A DNA stretch of 64,000 nt, taken from assembly GCA_004297465.1 (NCBI GenBank), contig SCUB01000019.1:62001-126000 (forward strand), written 5' to 3'. Numbering within the stretch: the stretch's first letter is position 1; each line of letters begins with the position of its first letter. The notes under the pieces are model-generated. The model ran no database searches. It saw nothing but the letters and a program-made list of their open reading frames with translations, and had not been told where the DNA came from. Made by a program: the position numbers and the translations under genes. This DNA is from Xanthobacteraceae bacterium (GTDB taxonomy: Bacteria > Pseudomonadota > Alphaproteobacteria > Rhizobiales > Xanthobacteraceae). This document shows, one piece after another, positions 1-8,667 of the stretch.

Positions 1-83
1 GAATGAACACGGAGCGCGGCGGCCGGCGGTTCGTCATGCGCACGACGCCGCGCCAGGCCAACGTCGTCACGGAACGGCCATGA
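1..83 (+). CDS. C-terminal end of an upstream gene (partial)
   Basis: A reading frame open from the left edge ends at the TGA at 81-83. That stop overlaps the ATG at 80 of the next gene in an ATGA arrangement, which is typical of translationally coupled genes. Only about 27 residues are visible, rich in Arg and Thr, and no domain can be recognised. The frame could also be chance in GC-rich DNA; the overlap is the main support. Confidence 0.3.
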   Translation, partial: MNTERGGRRFVMRTTPRQANVVTERP

Positions 84-1408
84 GCTCGACCACCGTCAAC
101 GTGCTGCTTGCGGGTTTTCTTCTGGGCGCCAACGCATTTTACGTGGCCGCCGAATTCGCCCTGGTGAGAAGCCGCGGATTCCGCGTCAAGGCCATGGCCA
201 AGAAGAATCTTTTTGGCGCGCGGCTGATCCTCAAGATGATGAGCAACATCGAGCCCTATCTGGCCTGTTGCCAGCTCGGGATCACGATGGCATCGCTTGG
301 CCTGGGCTGGGTGGGCGAACCGACCGTGTCGGCGCTGATCGAGCCATCGCTCCTGCCGCTGGGCATGCCGCCTGCCGCGGTGCAGTTCACGGCCTTCATC
401 ACCGGCTTTTTGGTGTTTTCGTCGCTGCACATCGTGCTCGGCGAGCAGGTGCCGAAAACGCTTGCCATCAGGGAGCCCGTCCCGGTCTCGCAGTGGGTGG
501 CCTATCCCCTCTACGCGTCATACGTTCTTTTCTATCCGTTGAACTGGCTGCTCAACAGCGCCTCAAGCGGGGTGTTGCGGTTGTTGGGCGTGCGGGGCTC
601 GGCGCAGCAGGAGATTCTGACCGGCGTGGAGATCGAGGGCCTCGTCGAGGAATCGGCGCAGCACGGCAAGATAGAAGTCGGCGAGGCGGAATATATCCAG
701 AATGTCTTCCGCATCGGCGATCTGGCCGTGTCCGACATCATGGTGCACCGGACCGAAATGGTCACGATCAATGTCGACGATGAGCCGGAGGTGATCGTCC
801 GGGAAATGCTGGAGGCCGAATATACCCGCATCCCGTTGTGGCGCGACAAGCCGGAAAACATCGTCGGCGTCATGCATGTCAAGGATCTGGTGCGCGCGAT
901 CCGCACCGCCGATGGCGATCTTTCCAAGGTCAACATGATGGCGATCGCGCTCAAGCCGTGGTTCGTGCCGGAGATGCGGCCGCTGTCGGAGCAGCTGAAA
1001 GCCTTCCGCCGCCGCAAGACCCACTTCGCGCTCGTCGTCGACGAATATGGCGAGGTCCAGGGTCTCGTCACCCTCGAGGACATTCTGGAGGAGATCGTCG
1101 GCGACATCTCCGACGAGCACGACGTGGTCGTGGAGGGCGTCCATCGCCAGCCCGACAATTCCGTGGTGGTGGACGGCTCGGTGCCGATCCGCGACCTCAA
1201 TCGCGCGTTGGACTGGCGCCTGCCGGACGAGGAGGCCACCACCATCGCCGGACTGGTGATTCACGAGGCGCGCTCGATTCCCGAGCCGGGCCAGAGCTTC
1301 ACCTTCCACGGCTTCCGCTTCCGCGTGCTGCGGCGCGAGCGCAACCGCATTACCGTGCTGCGCATCACGCCGCTCGGACGCGTCGGCGAGCGCGGCGCCG
1401 CGATCTAG
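80..1408 (+). CDS. CorC/HlyC-family (CNNM + CBS) membrane protein
   Basis: 442 residues. The first about 190 residues hold several hydrophobic segments of the CNNM (DUF21) transmembrane domain. Two CBS motifs follow at about 205-330, with the typical stretch 'VVDEYGEVQGLVTLEDILEE' near 320-340, and a CorC_HlyC domain closes the protein. The family is often labelled hemolysin. Members have been linked to Mg2+/Co2+ efflux or resistance, and CBS domains usually bind adenine nucleotides. It is an inner-membrane protein with a cytoplasmic CBS part. The start overlaps the preceding stop by 4 bases, so it is probably in an operon with the partial upstream gene. Substrate cannot be told from sequence. 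Confidence 0.9.
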   Translation: MSSTTVNVLLAGFLLGANAFYVAAEFALVRSRGFRVKAMAKKNLFGARLILKMMSNIEPYLACCQLGITMASLGLGWVGEPTVSALIEPSLLPLGMPPAAVQFTAFITGFLVFSSLHIVLGEQVPKTLAIREPVPVSQWVAYPLYASYVLFYPLNWLLNSASSGVLRLLGVRGSAQQEILTGVEIEGLVEESAQHGKIEVGEAEYIQNVFRIGDLAVSDIMVHRTEMVTINVDDEPEVIVREMLEAEYTRIPLWRDKPENIVGVMHVKDLVRAIRTADGDLSKVNMMAIALKPWFVPEMRPLSEQLKAFRRRKTHFALVVDEYGEVQGLVTLEDILEEIVGDISDEHDVVVEGVHRQPDNSVVVDGSVPIRDLNRALDWRLPDEEATTIAGLVIHEARSIPEPGQSFTFHGFRFRVLRRERNRITVLRITPLGRVGERGAAI

Positions 1409-1473
1409 TCAGCCGCGGTCTGGCTCGCCGGGCGCGGGCGGCTGGTCAAGGCTCCGTCGCGCGGTTCTCTCCT

Positions 1474-1576
1474 CGTCATGCCCGGGCTCGACCCGGGCAT
1501 CCATCCTTCTGCGCAGGCACAAGGCGGCTTTTTTACAAAAGCCGATGGATTGCCGGATCAGGCCCGGCAATGACGA
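1474..1576. repeat. REP-like composite palindrome
   Basis: A GC-rich hairpin at 1478-1500 (arms ATGCCCGGG / CCCGGGCAT) and a second at about 1549-1571 (ATTGCCGG / CCCGGCAAT) lie at the ends of a larger imperfect inverted repeat: CGTCATGCCCGGG at the left mirrors CCCGGCAATGACG at the right. A small A/T hairpin (GGCTTTT / AAAAGCC, about 1526-1543) sits between them. This layout resembles the dispersed extragenic palindromes of Bradyrhizobium-like genomes. It lies between the stops of two convergent genes, where it may also end transcription. Confidence 0.7.
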
Positions 1577-1630
1577 CTGGGTTAAATGCCAGGATGACAC
1601 ACTTGCGCTCCGCAAGGGCTCGCGCTTTTT

Positions 1631-1915
1631 TCAGCGTGGAGTGGGCGCCGGTTCGCCGGGCGCGGCGGCATGAATGGCCAGCGCATGGATGCCGCCGGCG
1701 ATCTCGTCGGCCAGCGCGGCGTTGATCATGCGGTGGCGCTCGACCCGGCCCTTGCCGGCGAATGCCTGCGCCACGATATGAATGCGGAAATGAGTCTGAC
1801 CGCCGGGGCTATGGCCGGAATGGCCGTGGTGGCGGTCCGATTCGTCGATGACATCGAGGCTCTCGGGTGCGAAAGCTTCGGTCAGTTTTCGTGTGATCAG
1901 ATCTTTCGTGCGCAT
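1631..1915 (-). CDS. bolA: BolA-family protein
   Basis: 94 residues from the ATG at 1915 (MRTKDLITRKL); the frame is open further upstream, but that part looks non-coding. The core has the BolA pattern: a helix with 'LTEAFAPESLDVIDES', the His-rich segment 'HHGHSGH', then 'THFRIHIV' and 'RHRMINAAL' typical of the class II KH-like fold. BolA proteins pair with monothiol glutaredoxins in iron-sulfur and iron homeostasis, and some bind DNA. The C-terminus ends in a Pro/Ala-rich tail. It is divergent from the J-domain gene and convergent with the CorC-like gene. Confidence 0.88.
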   Translation of the reverse strand: MRTKDLITRKLTEAFAPESLDVIDESDRHHGHSGHSPGGQTHFRIHIVAQAFAGKGRVERHRMINAALADEIAGGIHALAIHAAAPGEPAPTPR

Positions 1916-2036
1916 CGTGGGTCCGGCATAACGTCGGCGCGGGAGCGCCGTCAATGACCAATCGGGAATAGGAGCCGCAACGTTTCGCCGCGTGTCAAGA
2001 CTTGAAGCCGCGCGCAAGGCGTCGCCATAATCATCC

Positions 2037-2648
2037 ATGAAGTTCGACTCGCTGTTCGACAGCATTCGCGTCAAACCCTCGGCCGACCGCACGGTGCGCG
2101 CCGACGATCCCGGCTGCGAATGGCCCGGCTGCGCCAGCACCGCGGCGCACCGCGCGCCCAAGGGACGCGGCCGCGATCGCGACTACTGGCGGTTCTGTCT
2201 CGCCCATGTGCGCGAGTACAACCAGTCCTACAACTATTTCGCCGGCATGAGCGACGATGCCGTCGCGCAGTACCAGAAGGACGCGCTGACCGGCCACCGG
2301 CCGACCTGGAAGCTCGGCGTCAACGCCAAGGGCGCGCACGCCGAGCGGCCGGATTTCACCCATGCCGGCGATCCGTTCGGCCTGTTCGGCGACCTCAACG
2401 GCCGGCGCAAGGTCGGCGCCGATGCGCCGCCCAAGCCGGAAGGGCGCATGGTATTCAACGCCGAGCGCAAGGCGCTGCGGGTGATGGGGCTGGAGGCCGG
2501 CGCCACCACCGAGGAGGTCAAGCTGCGCTTCAAGCGTCTGGTCAAGCAGCACCACCCGGACGCCAATGGCGGCGACCGCTCCTCCGAGGACCGCTTGCGG
2601 GACATCATCCAAGCCTATAAATATCTGAAAACAAAGAATTTCACCTGA
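2037..2648 (+). CDS. J-domain (DnaJ-like) protein beside cobS
   Basis: 203 residues. The C-terminal about 60 residues are a J domain with the HPD tripeptide at 173-175 ('KQHHPDANGGD'), needed to stimulate a DnaK-type ATPase. The N-terminal part is not DnaJ-like. It has Cys27, Cys32, Cys54 and His57 spaced like a small zinc site ('CEWPGC', 'FCLAH'). The order J-domain, cobS, cobT is common in alphaproteobacteria, so it may help assemble or remodel the cobaltochelatase; that is inference. No G/F-rich linker or central zinc repeats of full DnaJ are present. Confidence 0.85.
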   Translation: MKFDSLFDSIRVKPSADRTVRADDPGCEWPGCASTAAHRAPKGRGRDRDYWRFCLAHVREYNQSYNYFAGMSDDAVAQYQKDALTGHRPTWKLGVNAKGAHAERPDFTHAGDPFGLFGDLNGRRKVGADAPPKPEGRMVFNAERKALRVMGLEAGATTEEVKLRFKRLVKQHHPDANGGDRSSEDRLRDIIQAYKYLKTKNFT

Positions 2649-2852
2649 TATTCGGAGCCGGCCGCGCACCTGATCGAAATATTTAAATGGCAGCCATCGC
2701 GTCCGCCGGGGTGGCGATTCAGGGCGGCGGCAGCCTATGATGGCCTGGCGCGCATGGGTCCGACGGCGGAACCCAAAGCGCTGCCACCAAACGTGACGGG
2801 ATTCCGGCATTCGGCGTGAATGATCCGGGCACCCGTGTGCCACGGAGGACCA

Positions 2853-3842
2853 ATGAACGCCGCGACGACGCAACAGGACCCCGGCTTGCCCGACATGAAG
2901 GTGTCGGTGCGGCAGGTGTTTGGAATCGACAGCAATCTCGAAGTGCCGGCCTACTCGGAAACCGATCCCCACGTGCCCGAGGTCGATCCCGATTACCGCT
3001 TCGACCGCGCCACCACGCTCGCCATCCTCGCCGGCTTCTCGCGCAACCGCCGCGTCATGGTCACCGGCTATCACGGCACCGGCAAGTCCACCCATATCGA
3101 GCAGGTCGCCGCCCGCCTCAACTGGCCATGCGTGCGCGTCAACCTCGACAGCCACATCAGCCGCATCGACCTGGTCGGCAAGGACGCCATCGTGGTGCGC
3201 GAAGGCCAGCAGGTCACCGAATTCCGCGACGGCATCCTGCCCTGGGCGCTGCAGCACAATGTCGCCCTGGTATTCGACGAATACGATGCCGGCCGTCCCG
3301 ACGTGATGTTCGTGATCCAGCGCGTGCTGGAGATTTCCGGCCGCCTGACGCTCCTGGACCAGAACAAGGTGATCCGCCCGCATCCGGCGTTCCGCCTGTT
3401 CGCCACCGCCAACACCGTCGGGCTCGGCGACACCACCGGCCTCTATCACGGCACGCAGCAGATCAACCAGGGCCAGATGGACCGCTGGTCCATCGTCACC
3501 ACGCTCAACTACCTGTCGCACGACGAGGAGGTGGAGATCGTGCTGGCCAAGGCGCGGCATTACCGCACGCCGGAGGGGCGCGAGATCGTCAACAAGATGG
3601 TGCGGCTCGCGGACCTGACCCGCAACGCCTTCGCCAACGGCGATCTCTCCACCGTGATGAGCCCGCGCACCGTCATCACCTGGGCCGAGAACGCCGACAT
3701 CTTCAACGACATCGGCTTCGCGTTCCGCGTCACCTTCCTCAACAAGTGCGACGAACTGGAACGCACGCTGGTGGCCGAGTTCTATCAGCGCTGCTTCAAC
3801 GTCGAGCTGCCGGAATCGGCGGTCAACGTGGCGTTGAGCTAG
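2853..3842 (+). CDS. cobS: Aerobic cobaltochelatase AAA+ subunit CobS
   Basis: 329 residues starting at ATG 2853, which has GGAGG just upstream; an ATG 33 bases earlier in frame lacks such a site. The protein is a MoxR-like AAA+ ATPase with Walker A 'GYHGTGKST' (72-80) and Walker B ending in D142-E143 ('[10 protein letters not shown]'). The N-terminal '[12 protein letters not shown]' is typical of CobS. CobS and CobT form the ATP-hydrolysing chaperone that lets CobN insert Co2+ into hydrogenobyrinate a,c-diamide during aerobic B12 synthesis. cobT follows 24 bases downstream. cobN is not in the window. Confidence 0.95.
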   Translation: MNAATTQQDPGLPDMKVSVRQVFGIDSNLEVPAYSETDPHVPEVDPDYRFDRATTLAILAGFSRNRRVMVTGYHGTGKSTHIEQVAARLNWPCVRVNLDSHISRIDLVGKDAIVVREGQQVTEFRDGILPWALQHNVALVFDEYDAGRPDVMFVIQRVLEISGRLTLLDQNKVIRPHPAFRLFATANTVGLGDTTGLYHGTQQINQGQMDRWSIVTTLNYLSHDEEVEIVLAKARHYRTPEGREIVNKMVRLADLTRNAFANGDLSTVMSPRTVITWAENADIFNDIGFAFRVTFLNKCDELERTLVAEFYQRCFNVELPESAVNVALS

Positions 3843-3866
3843 CGGTGGAGACCCTGCGGGCCGCGG

Positions 3867-5768
3867 ATGGTCATGGCACCCACGAACAAGGTTAAATCCG
3901 TCGGCAGGGAAGCGCCCACCGAGCCGTTCAAGCGCGCGGTGACGGGTTGCCTGCGCGCCATCGCGCGCCAGCCCGAGCTCGAGGTCGGCTTTGCCGCCGA
4001 GCGCCCCGGCATGATCGCGGGCAAGGCGAGGCTGCCGGAGCCGCCACGCAAGATGACGGCGCGCGACGCAGCCATCGTGCGCGGCCACGCCGACTCCATG
4101 GCGCTGCGGCTGGCCTGCCACGACGCGGCGATGCATCGCCGCCTGCTGCCCGGCAATCCCGATGCCCGCGGCATCTTCGAGGTGCTCGAACAGACGCGGG
4201 TCGAGGCGATCGGCGCGCGGCGCATGGCGGGCGTCGCCAAGAATCTCGGCGCGATGCTGGACGACCATTTCCACCGCGCCAAATACGACGAGATCACCGA
4301 GCGCGCCGACGCGCCGCTCGCCGAGGCGCTCGCCATGATCGTGCGCGAACGTCTCACCGGGCTCGCGGCGCCCGCGGCGGCGCGCAAGGTGGTGGAGCTG
4401 TGGCGCTCGACCATCGAAGGCAAGGCCGGCACGCGGCTCGACCGGCTGGAGCGGGTGATCGGCGACCAGCGCGGCTTCGCCGACGCCATTCATGACGTGC
4501 TCGATGCCTTCGATCTCGGCGACAGCATGCGCTCCGAGCCGGAGCAGGACGAGGACGCCGAGGAAACCGCCAACGCCGACAAGGATCAGTCGGGCGAGCA
4601 ACTCACCGGCGAGAGCGACAGCCAGGACGACATGAACCTGGAACGCGCCGAAACGTCCAGCGAGGACCTGCCCGACGCCGCCGAGGCCGCAATGGCGCAG
4701 CCTAGCGAGGTGTTCGAGGACGCGGATGCCGGCGAGGACGGCGAGCCGGGCGAGCCGGGGCGGCCGCGCCACGGTCAGGCCAACGAGCCGCGCGGGCCGG
4801 AATATCATGTGTTCGCGCCGCGCTTCGACGAAACGGTCCATGCCGAGGATCTGTGCGATCCCGAGGAGCTGGAGCGGCTGCGCAACTATCTCGACAAGCA
4901 GATCGCGCATCTGCAAGGCGTGGTGGCGCGGCTCGCCAACCGCCTGCAGCGCCGCCTGATGGCGCAGCAGAACCGCGGCTGGGAGTTCGATCTCGAGGAA
5001 GGCATCCTCGATCCGGCGCGGCTATCACGCATCGTCATCGATCCGTTCCATCCGCTGTCGTTCAAGCACGAGAAGGACGCCACCTTCCGCGACACCGTGG
5101 TGACGCTGCTGCTGGACAATTCCGGTTCGATGCGCGGGCGGCCGATCACCGTGGCGGCGACCTGCGCCGACATCCTCGCCCGCACCCTGGAGCGCTGCGG
5201 CGTCAAGTCGGAAATCCTCGGCTTCACGACGCGGGCCTGGAAGGGCGGCCAGTCGCGCGAGGCGTGGCTTGCCGCCGGCAAGCCCGCCGGCCCCGGCCGC
5301 CTCAATGACCTGCGCCACATCATCTACAAGGCGGCGGATGCGCCGTGGCGGCGCGCGCGCAAGAATCTCGGCCTGATGATGCGCGAGGGCCTGCTCAAGG
5401 AGAACATCGACGGCGAGGCGCTCGACTGGGCCTACAGGCGCCTGCTGGCGCGGCCCGAGCAGCGCAAGATCCTGATGATGATCTCCGACGGCGCGCCGGT
5501 CGACGATTCCACGCTGTCGGTCAATCCCGGCAACTACCTCGAACGCCACCTGCGCCACATCATCGAGGAGATCGAGACCCGCAGCCCGGTGGAGCTGATC
5601 GCCATCGGCATCGGCCACGACGTCACGCGCTATTACAGCCGCGCCGTCACCATCGTCGATGCCGAGGAGCTTGGCGGCGCGATGACCGAGAAGCTCGCCG
5701 AGCTGTTCAGCGAGACGCATGACGCGCCCGCCGCGCCGGCGCGTCCGCGCCGCAAGCTGCATTCCTGA
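3867..5768 (+). CDS. cobT: Cobaltochelatase subunit CobT (VWA domain)
   Basis: 633 residues, the usual CobT length. The N-terminal about 220 residues are helical and followed by a strongly acidic linker (about 225-300, runs of Glu and Asp). A C-terminal von Willebrand A domain begins near 410 and carries the MIDAS motif DNSGS at 417-421. CobT binds CobS, and together they drive metal insertion by CobN; its VWA domain is thought to contact the chelatase through a bound metal ion. An alternative ATG lies two codons downstream. It follows cobS closely and is surely co-transcribed. Confidence 0.95.
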   Translation: MVMAPTNKVKSVGREAPTEPFKRAVTGCLRAIARQPELEVGFAAERPGMIAGKARLPEPPRKMTARDAAIVRGHADSMALRLACHDAAMHRRLLPGNPDARGIFEVLEQTRVEAIGARRMAGVAKNLGAMLDDHFHRAKYDEITERADAPLAEALAMIVRERLTGLAAPAAARKVVELWRSTIEGKAGTRLDRLERVIGDQRGFADAIHDVLDAFDLGDSMRSEPEQDEDAEETANADKDQSGEQLTGESDSQDDMNLERAETSSEDLPDAAEAAMAQPSEVFEDADAGEDGEPGEPGRPRHGQANEPRGPEYHVFAPRFDETVHAEDLCDPEELERLRNYLDKQIAHLQGVVARLANRLQRRLMAQQNRGWEFDLEEGILDPARLSRIVIDPFHPLSFKHEKDATFRDTVVTLLLDNSGSMRGRPITVAATCADILARTLERCGVKSEILGFTTRAWKGGQSREAWLAAGKPAGPGRLNDLRHIIYKAADAPWRRARKNLGLMMREGLLKENIDGEALDWAYRRLLARPEQRKILMMISDGAPVDDSTLSVNPGNYLERHLRHIIEEIETRSPVELIAIGIGHDVTRYYSRAVTIVDAEELGGAMTEKLAELFSETHDAPAAPARPRRKLHS

Positions 5769-5804
5769 CCGATGGCTCCAGTGTCCCGCGCGCGCCGAGG
5801 TTCG

Positions 5805-6824
5805 ATGATGCCGGCGGCGCGGGCGGTTCTGGCCGCGCTGCTGCTGGCGGCTCCCCTGGCGGCCGGCCGGGCCGAGCCGGCGCCGTCGCCGCCACGGATC
5901 AAGACCATCGCGGTTCACGCCCGCACGCTCGACGCCTTCAAGCCGGGCGATCCGTCGCAGCGCCGGTTCGGCCTGCTGGAATTCCGCGGCGGGTTGGTGC
6001 TGACCTCGCCCCATCGCGGCTTCGGCGGCCTGTCGGCGATCCGCGTCGACGCCAAGGGCGAGGGCTTTCTGGCGCTCAGCGACCATGGCGACTGGTTCAC
6101 GGGACGCATTGCCTACGCCGGCCAGCAGCCGGTTGGCCTGACGGACGTGAAAACCGCGCCGATGCTGGGCGCGGACGGCGCGCCGCTGGCGGCCAAGGGC
6201 TGGTTCGACACCGAGTCGCTCGCGCTCGACGGCGCCATCGCCTATGTCGGCATCGAGCGCGTCAACCAGATCGTGCGGTTCGATTTCGCCCAGGGCGGGA
6301 TCGGCTCGCGCGGCAGCCCGATCAAAGTGCCGCCCGCCGTGAGCAGGCTGCCGTTCAACAAGGGGCTAGAGGCGCTGGTGTTCGTGCCGCCGGGATTGCC
6401 GCTCGCCGGAACGCTGATCGCGATCTCCGAGCGCGGCCTCGACGGCGCCGGCAACATCCTGGGCTTTCTGATCGGCGGCCCGGCTCCCGGCGAGTTCTCG
6501 GTCCGCCGCAACGGCGGCTATGATGTGAGCGACGCGACGCTGCTGCCCGGCGGCGATCTGCTGCTGCTGGAGCGCAGGCTCTCGCTGATGTCGGGCGGCG
6601 GCATCCGCATCCGCCGCGTCCGGCTCGACAGCGTCAGGCCGGGCGCGGTGATCGATGGCGGCATCCTGTTCGAGGCCGACCTGGGTTATGAGATCGACAA
6701 CATGGAAGGCATCAGCGCCCATGTCTCGCCACAGGGCGAAACCGTGCTCACCCTGATTTCCGACGATAATTTCTCGATGATCCAGCGCACGCTGTTGCTG
6801 CAGTTCACGCTGGCCGAGCCATGA
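5805..6824 (+). CDS. Secreted esterase-like/phytase-like protein
   Basis: 339 residues from ATG 5805, preceded by GAGG at good spacing; an in-frame ATG at 5772 has no ribosome site. A signal peptide is clear ('AVLAALLLAAPLAAGRAEP'), so the product is periplasmic or exported. The rest matches the phytase-like domain family (PF13449 type): 'GFGGLSAIRVDAKGEGFLALSDHG', 'DTESLALDG', 'NKGLEALVF' and 'NMEGISAH', spaced as beta-propeller blades. The substrate is unknown for nearly all members. It lies 36 bases after cobT, so it may share the transcript, although no link to cobalamin is known. It is convergent with rpmB. Confidence 0.8.
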   Translation: MMPAARAVLAALLLAAPLAAGRAEPAPSPPRIKTIAVHARTLDAFKPGDPSQRRFGLLEFRGGLVLTSPHRGFGGLSAIRVDAKGEGFLALSDHGDWFTGRIAYAGQQPVGLTDVKTAPMLGADGAPLAAKGWFDTESLALDGAIAYVGIERVNQIVRFDFAQGGIGSRGSPIKVPPAVSRLPFNKGLEALVFVPPGLPLAGTLIAISERGLDGAGNILGFLIGGPAPGEFSVRRNGGYDVSDATLLPGGDLLLLERRLSLMSGGGIRIRRVRLDSVRPGAVIDGGILFEADLGYEIDNMEGISAHVSPQGETVLTLISDDNFSMIQRTLLLQFTLAEP

Positions 6825-6840
6825 AGCCAACATGAAACGC

Positions 6841-6867
6841 AAAATGGCCGGACTGGGGTCCGGCCAT
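6841..6867 (-). terminator. Intrinsic terminator of rpmB
   Basis: On the minus strand a perfect 10-base stem ATGGCCGGAC / GTCCGGCCAT with a 4-base loop runs straight into TTTT. It stands 32 bases after the rpmB stop and 17 bases beyond the convergent phytase-like stop, so it separates the two units. Confidence 0.8.
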
Positions 6868-6898
6868 CGGTTGTCGCGCTGGACGATCTGGGATCCGA

Positions 6899-7189
6899 TC
6901 AGTTCGCCGGCACCAGCTTCTTGGCGATCTGGCGCTTGAGCTCGACCGCCTTGGGCGACAGTTCGGCTTCGCGGGCCTTGGCGAGGAAGGCGTCGAGGCC
7001 GCCGCGCTGATCGACGCTCTTGAGCGCGTTGGCCGAGATGCGCAGCCGCACCGAGCGGCCAAGCGTGTCGGACATCAGCGTGACGTTGCACAGGTTCGGC
7101 AGAAACCGCCGCTTGGCCTTGCGGTTGGAATGGCTCACCTTGTGGCCCACCTGGGGCGATTTGGCGGTCAGGTCACAGCGCCGGGACAT
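6899..7189 (-). CDS. rpmB: 50S ribosomal protein L28
   Basis: 96 residues. The N-terminus '[20 protein letters not shown]' and the stretch '[13 protein letters not shown]' are diagnostic of L28. The C-terminal half ('[19 protein letters not shown]') is the alphaproteobacterial form. The start is the ATG at 7189; upstream codons in the open frame do not fit L28. It is a monocistronic unit, with a strong promoter candidate about 90 bases upstream and a terminator just downstream, as expected of a highly expressed ribosomal gene. Confidence 0.97.
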   Translation of the reverse strand: MSRRCDLTAKSPQVGHKVSHSNRKAKRRFLPNLCNVTLMSDTLGRSVRLRISANALKSVDQRGGLDAFLAKAREAELSPKAVELKRQIAKKLVPAN

Positions 7190-7496
7190 GGCAAAATCCT
7201 TGTTATTTCCCAATGCCTTCACGGAGTTCCGGCGGTCTGGGCAGTCTTGAGCGATCACGTTCGTCTTGGAACCGCGGACGTATAAGGGGCCGATCGGAGA
7301 TCGTCAAGCCGCCTGCCGCGCGGGGGGCGCGTCCCGCGCGAGGCTCGGCGCTCGCGGGGCAGGGGTGTCTTTCACTCCATATAATCGACGCATTCCCTAC
7401 CCCTCATGGGCTGAAGAATGGCCTTAGGGCACCGGCGTTTGTGGTTGGCGGGATCATGCTCTAAAGACAAACGAGGCCGCTGGCGCAGGATCACAC
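7190..7496. other. Divergent intergenic region rpmB / DUF3108 gene
   Basis: 307 bases without a gene. The half next to rpmB carries its promoter candidate. A G/C-rich block at about 7310-7360 could fold but has no clear perfect stem. Towards the DUF3108 gene, TTGTGG and TAAAGA stand 17 bases apart (about 7439-7467), a weak promoter candidate. Confidence 0.5.
7279..7307 (-). promoter_or_regulatory. Sigma-70-type promoter candidate for rpmB
   Basis: Reading the minus strand, TTGACG is followed after 16 bases by TTATAC (17 bases to TATACG). Both boxes are near consensus, and transcription would start near 7272, about 83 bases before the rpmB ATG. Judged by eye only. Confidence 0.55.
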
Positions 7497-8354
7497 GTGT
7501 TGGACTTTCGCGGTTCACGACATCTTCTGCCCGCTCTCGGCCTGACGCTGCTGCTGGCGCCCCTGGCCGCGCAGCCGGCGAGCGCCCAGGGCAAGCTCGA
7601 TGCGCGCTATGTCGTCAAGCTGGCCGGCATTCCGATCGGCCGCGGCACCTGGGTGGTGGAGATCGCCGACGATCAGTATGTGGCGTCGGCCAGCGGCGGC
7701 ACCTCGGGCCTGTTGCGGGCGTTCCAGGGCGGCGAGGGCAAGAGCGCCTCGCGCGGCAAGGTCAGCGACGGACATCTGGTCGCCGCTTCCTATATCACCT
7801 CCATCGTCACCGAACGGCGATCCGACAACGTGCGCATCACGCTCACCGGCGGCAACGTCAAGGATTTCTCGGTGCTGCCCGAACCGCCGCCCAATCCCGA
7901 CCGCGTGCCGCTGACCGAGGCCAACCGCCGCGGCGTCACCGATCCGATGACCGCGGCGCTCGTCCGCGTGGCCGGCACCGCCGACCCGCTTAGCGCCGAG
8001 GCCTGCCGCGGCGCCACCATCCCGGTGTTCGACGGCCAGATTCGCTATGACCTCAAGCTGGAGTTCAAGCGCAAGGACCGCATCAAGGTCGAGCGCGGCT
8101 ATCAGGGTGACGTGCTGGTGTGCGGCGTGCGGTTCGCGCCGCTGGCCGGCCACGACCCGACCCGCTCCGCCATCCAGTACCTGATGAAGCAGCACGGCAT
8201 GGAAGTGTGGCTGGCGCCGATCGCCGGCACGCGGGTGCTGGCGCCGATCCGCGTCGTGGTTCCGACGCCGCTCGGCAACGGTGTGCTGGAGGCCACCCAG
8301 TTTGTCTCGGTGGCGCAGCCGACGTCGGCCGCGAACGCGGCCAAGCCGCAATAG
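7497..8354 (+). CDS. DUF3108 periplasmic protein
   Basis: 285 residues from GTG 7497; AGGA stands 7 bases upstream. A signal peptide is present ('LGLTLLLAPLAAQPASAQG'), so the mature protein is periplasmic. The body fits DUF3108: 'YVVKLAGIPIGRGTW', 'GLLRAFQGG', 'FDGQIRYDLKLEFK' and 'APIAGTRVLAPIRVVVPTPLG'. Alphaproteobacterial members keep the GIPIG segment near the N-terminus. No enzymatic function is established; the fold is predicted to be a beta-rich barrel-like domain. It stands alone between rpmB and the helicase. Confidence 0.8.
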   Translation: MLDFRGSRHLLPALGLTLLLAPLAAQPASAQGKLDARYVVKLAGIPIGRGTWVVEIADDQYVASASGGTSGLLRAFQGGEGKSASRGKVSDGHLVAASYITSIVTERRSDNVRITLTGGNVKDFSVLPEPPPNPDRVPLTEANRRGVTDPMTAALVRVAGTADPLSAEACRGATIPVFDGQIRYDLKLEFKRKDRIKVERGYQGDVLVCGVRFAPLAGHDPTRSAIQYLMKQHGMEVWLAPIAGTRVLAPIRVVVPTPLGNGVLEATQFVSVAQPTSAANAAKPQ

Positions 8355-8667
8355 GTCCCTCGGGGAACCTTCAAAAATTTTTCCGGACCCCGGCTTTTCT
8401 GCTGTTGACTCCGCGGGCCGCCGGGCCAACTGCCAGTGTTAACGATTGCGGCGTCCACGGACCCTAAGAGGACTTAGGCTGACCCCTGATCTGGTGGGTT
8501 GGGTGATGCCCGATGGCGAGATATGGAGGGGCGGAGGCCCGTTGCCGCCTGAGTCAGCGATTCGGGCGCGATTCGTTCCGGACTCGTTCCAAGGCTTAAC
8601 CGGCGGCGCGCCTGGCGTCGCATTGTGATACAGACGGGCGCCCAAACGCGCGGGATTCTCATAACTC
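8355..8667. other. Intergenic leader upstream of the SUV3-like helicase
   Basis: 313 bases. There is a TTGACT at 8405-8410, but no convincing -10 box at the right distance. A 60-codon open frame (8446-8628) has no recognisable product. I see no terminator with a T-run after the DUF3108 gene. A long untranslated leader for the helicase is possible. Confidence 0.4.

Noticed and set aside
2031-4916. 961-codon minus-strand open frame opposite cobS and cobT
   Set aside because: A shadow of GC-rich codon bias; rich in Arg, Ala, His and Leu with no domain, while the plus strand has well-known genes.
8446-8628. 60-codon open frame upstream of the SUV3-like helicase
   Set aside because: No ribosome site, no similarity that I recognise, and such lengths are expected by chance at this GC content.
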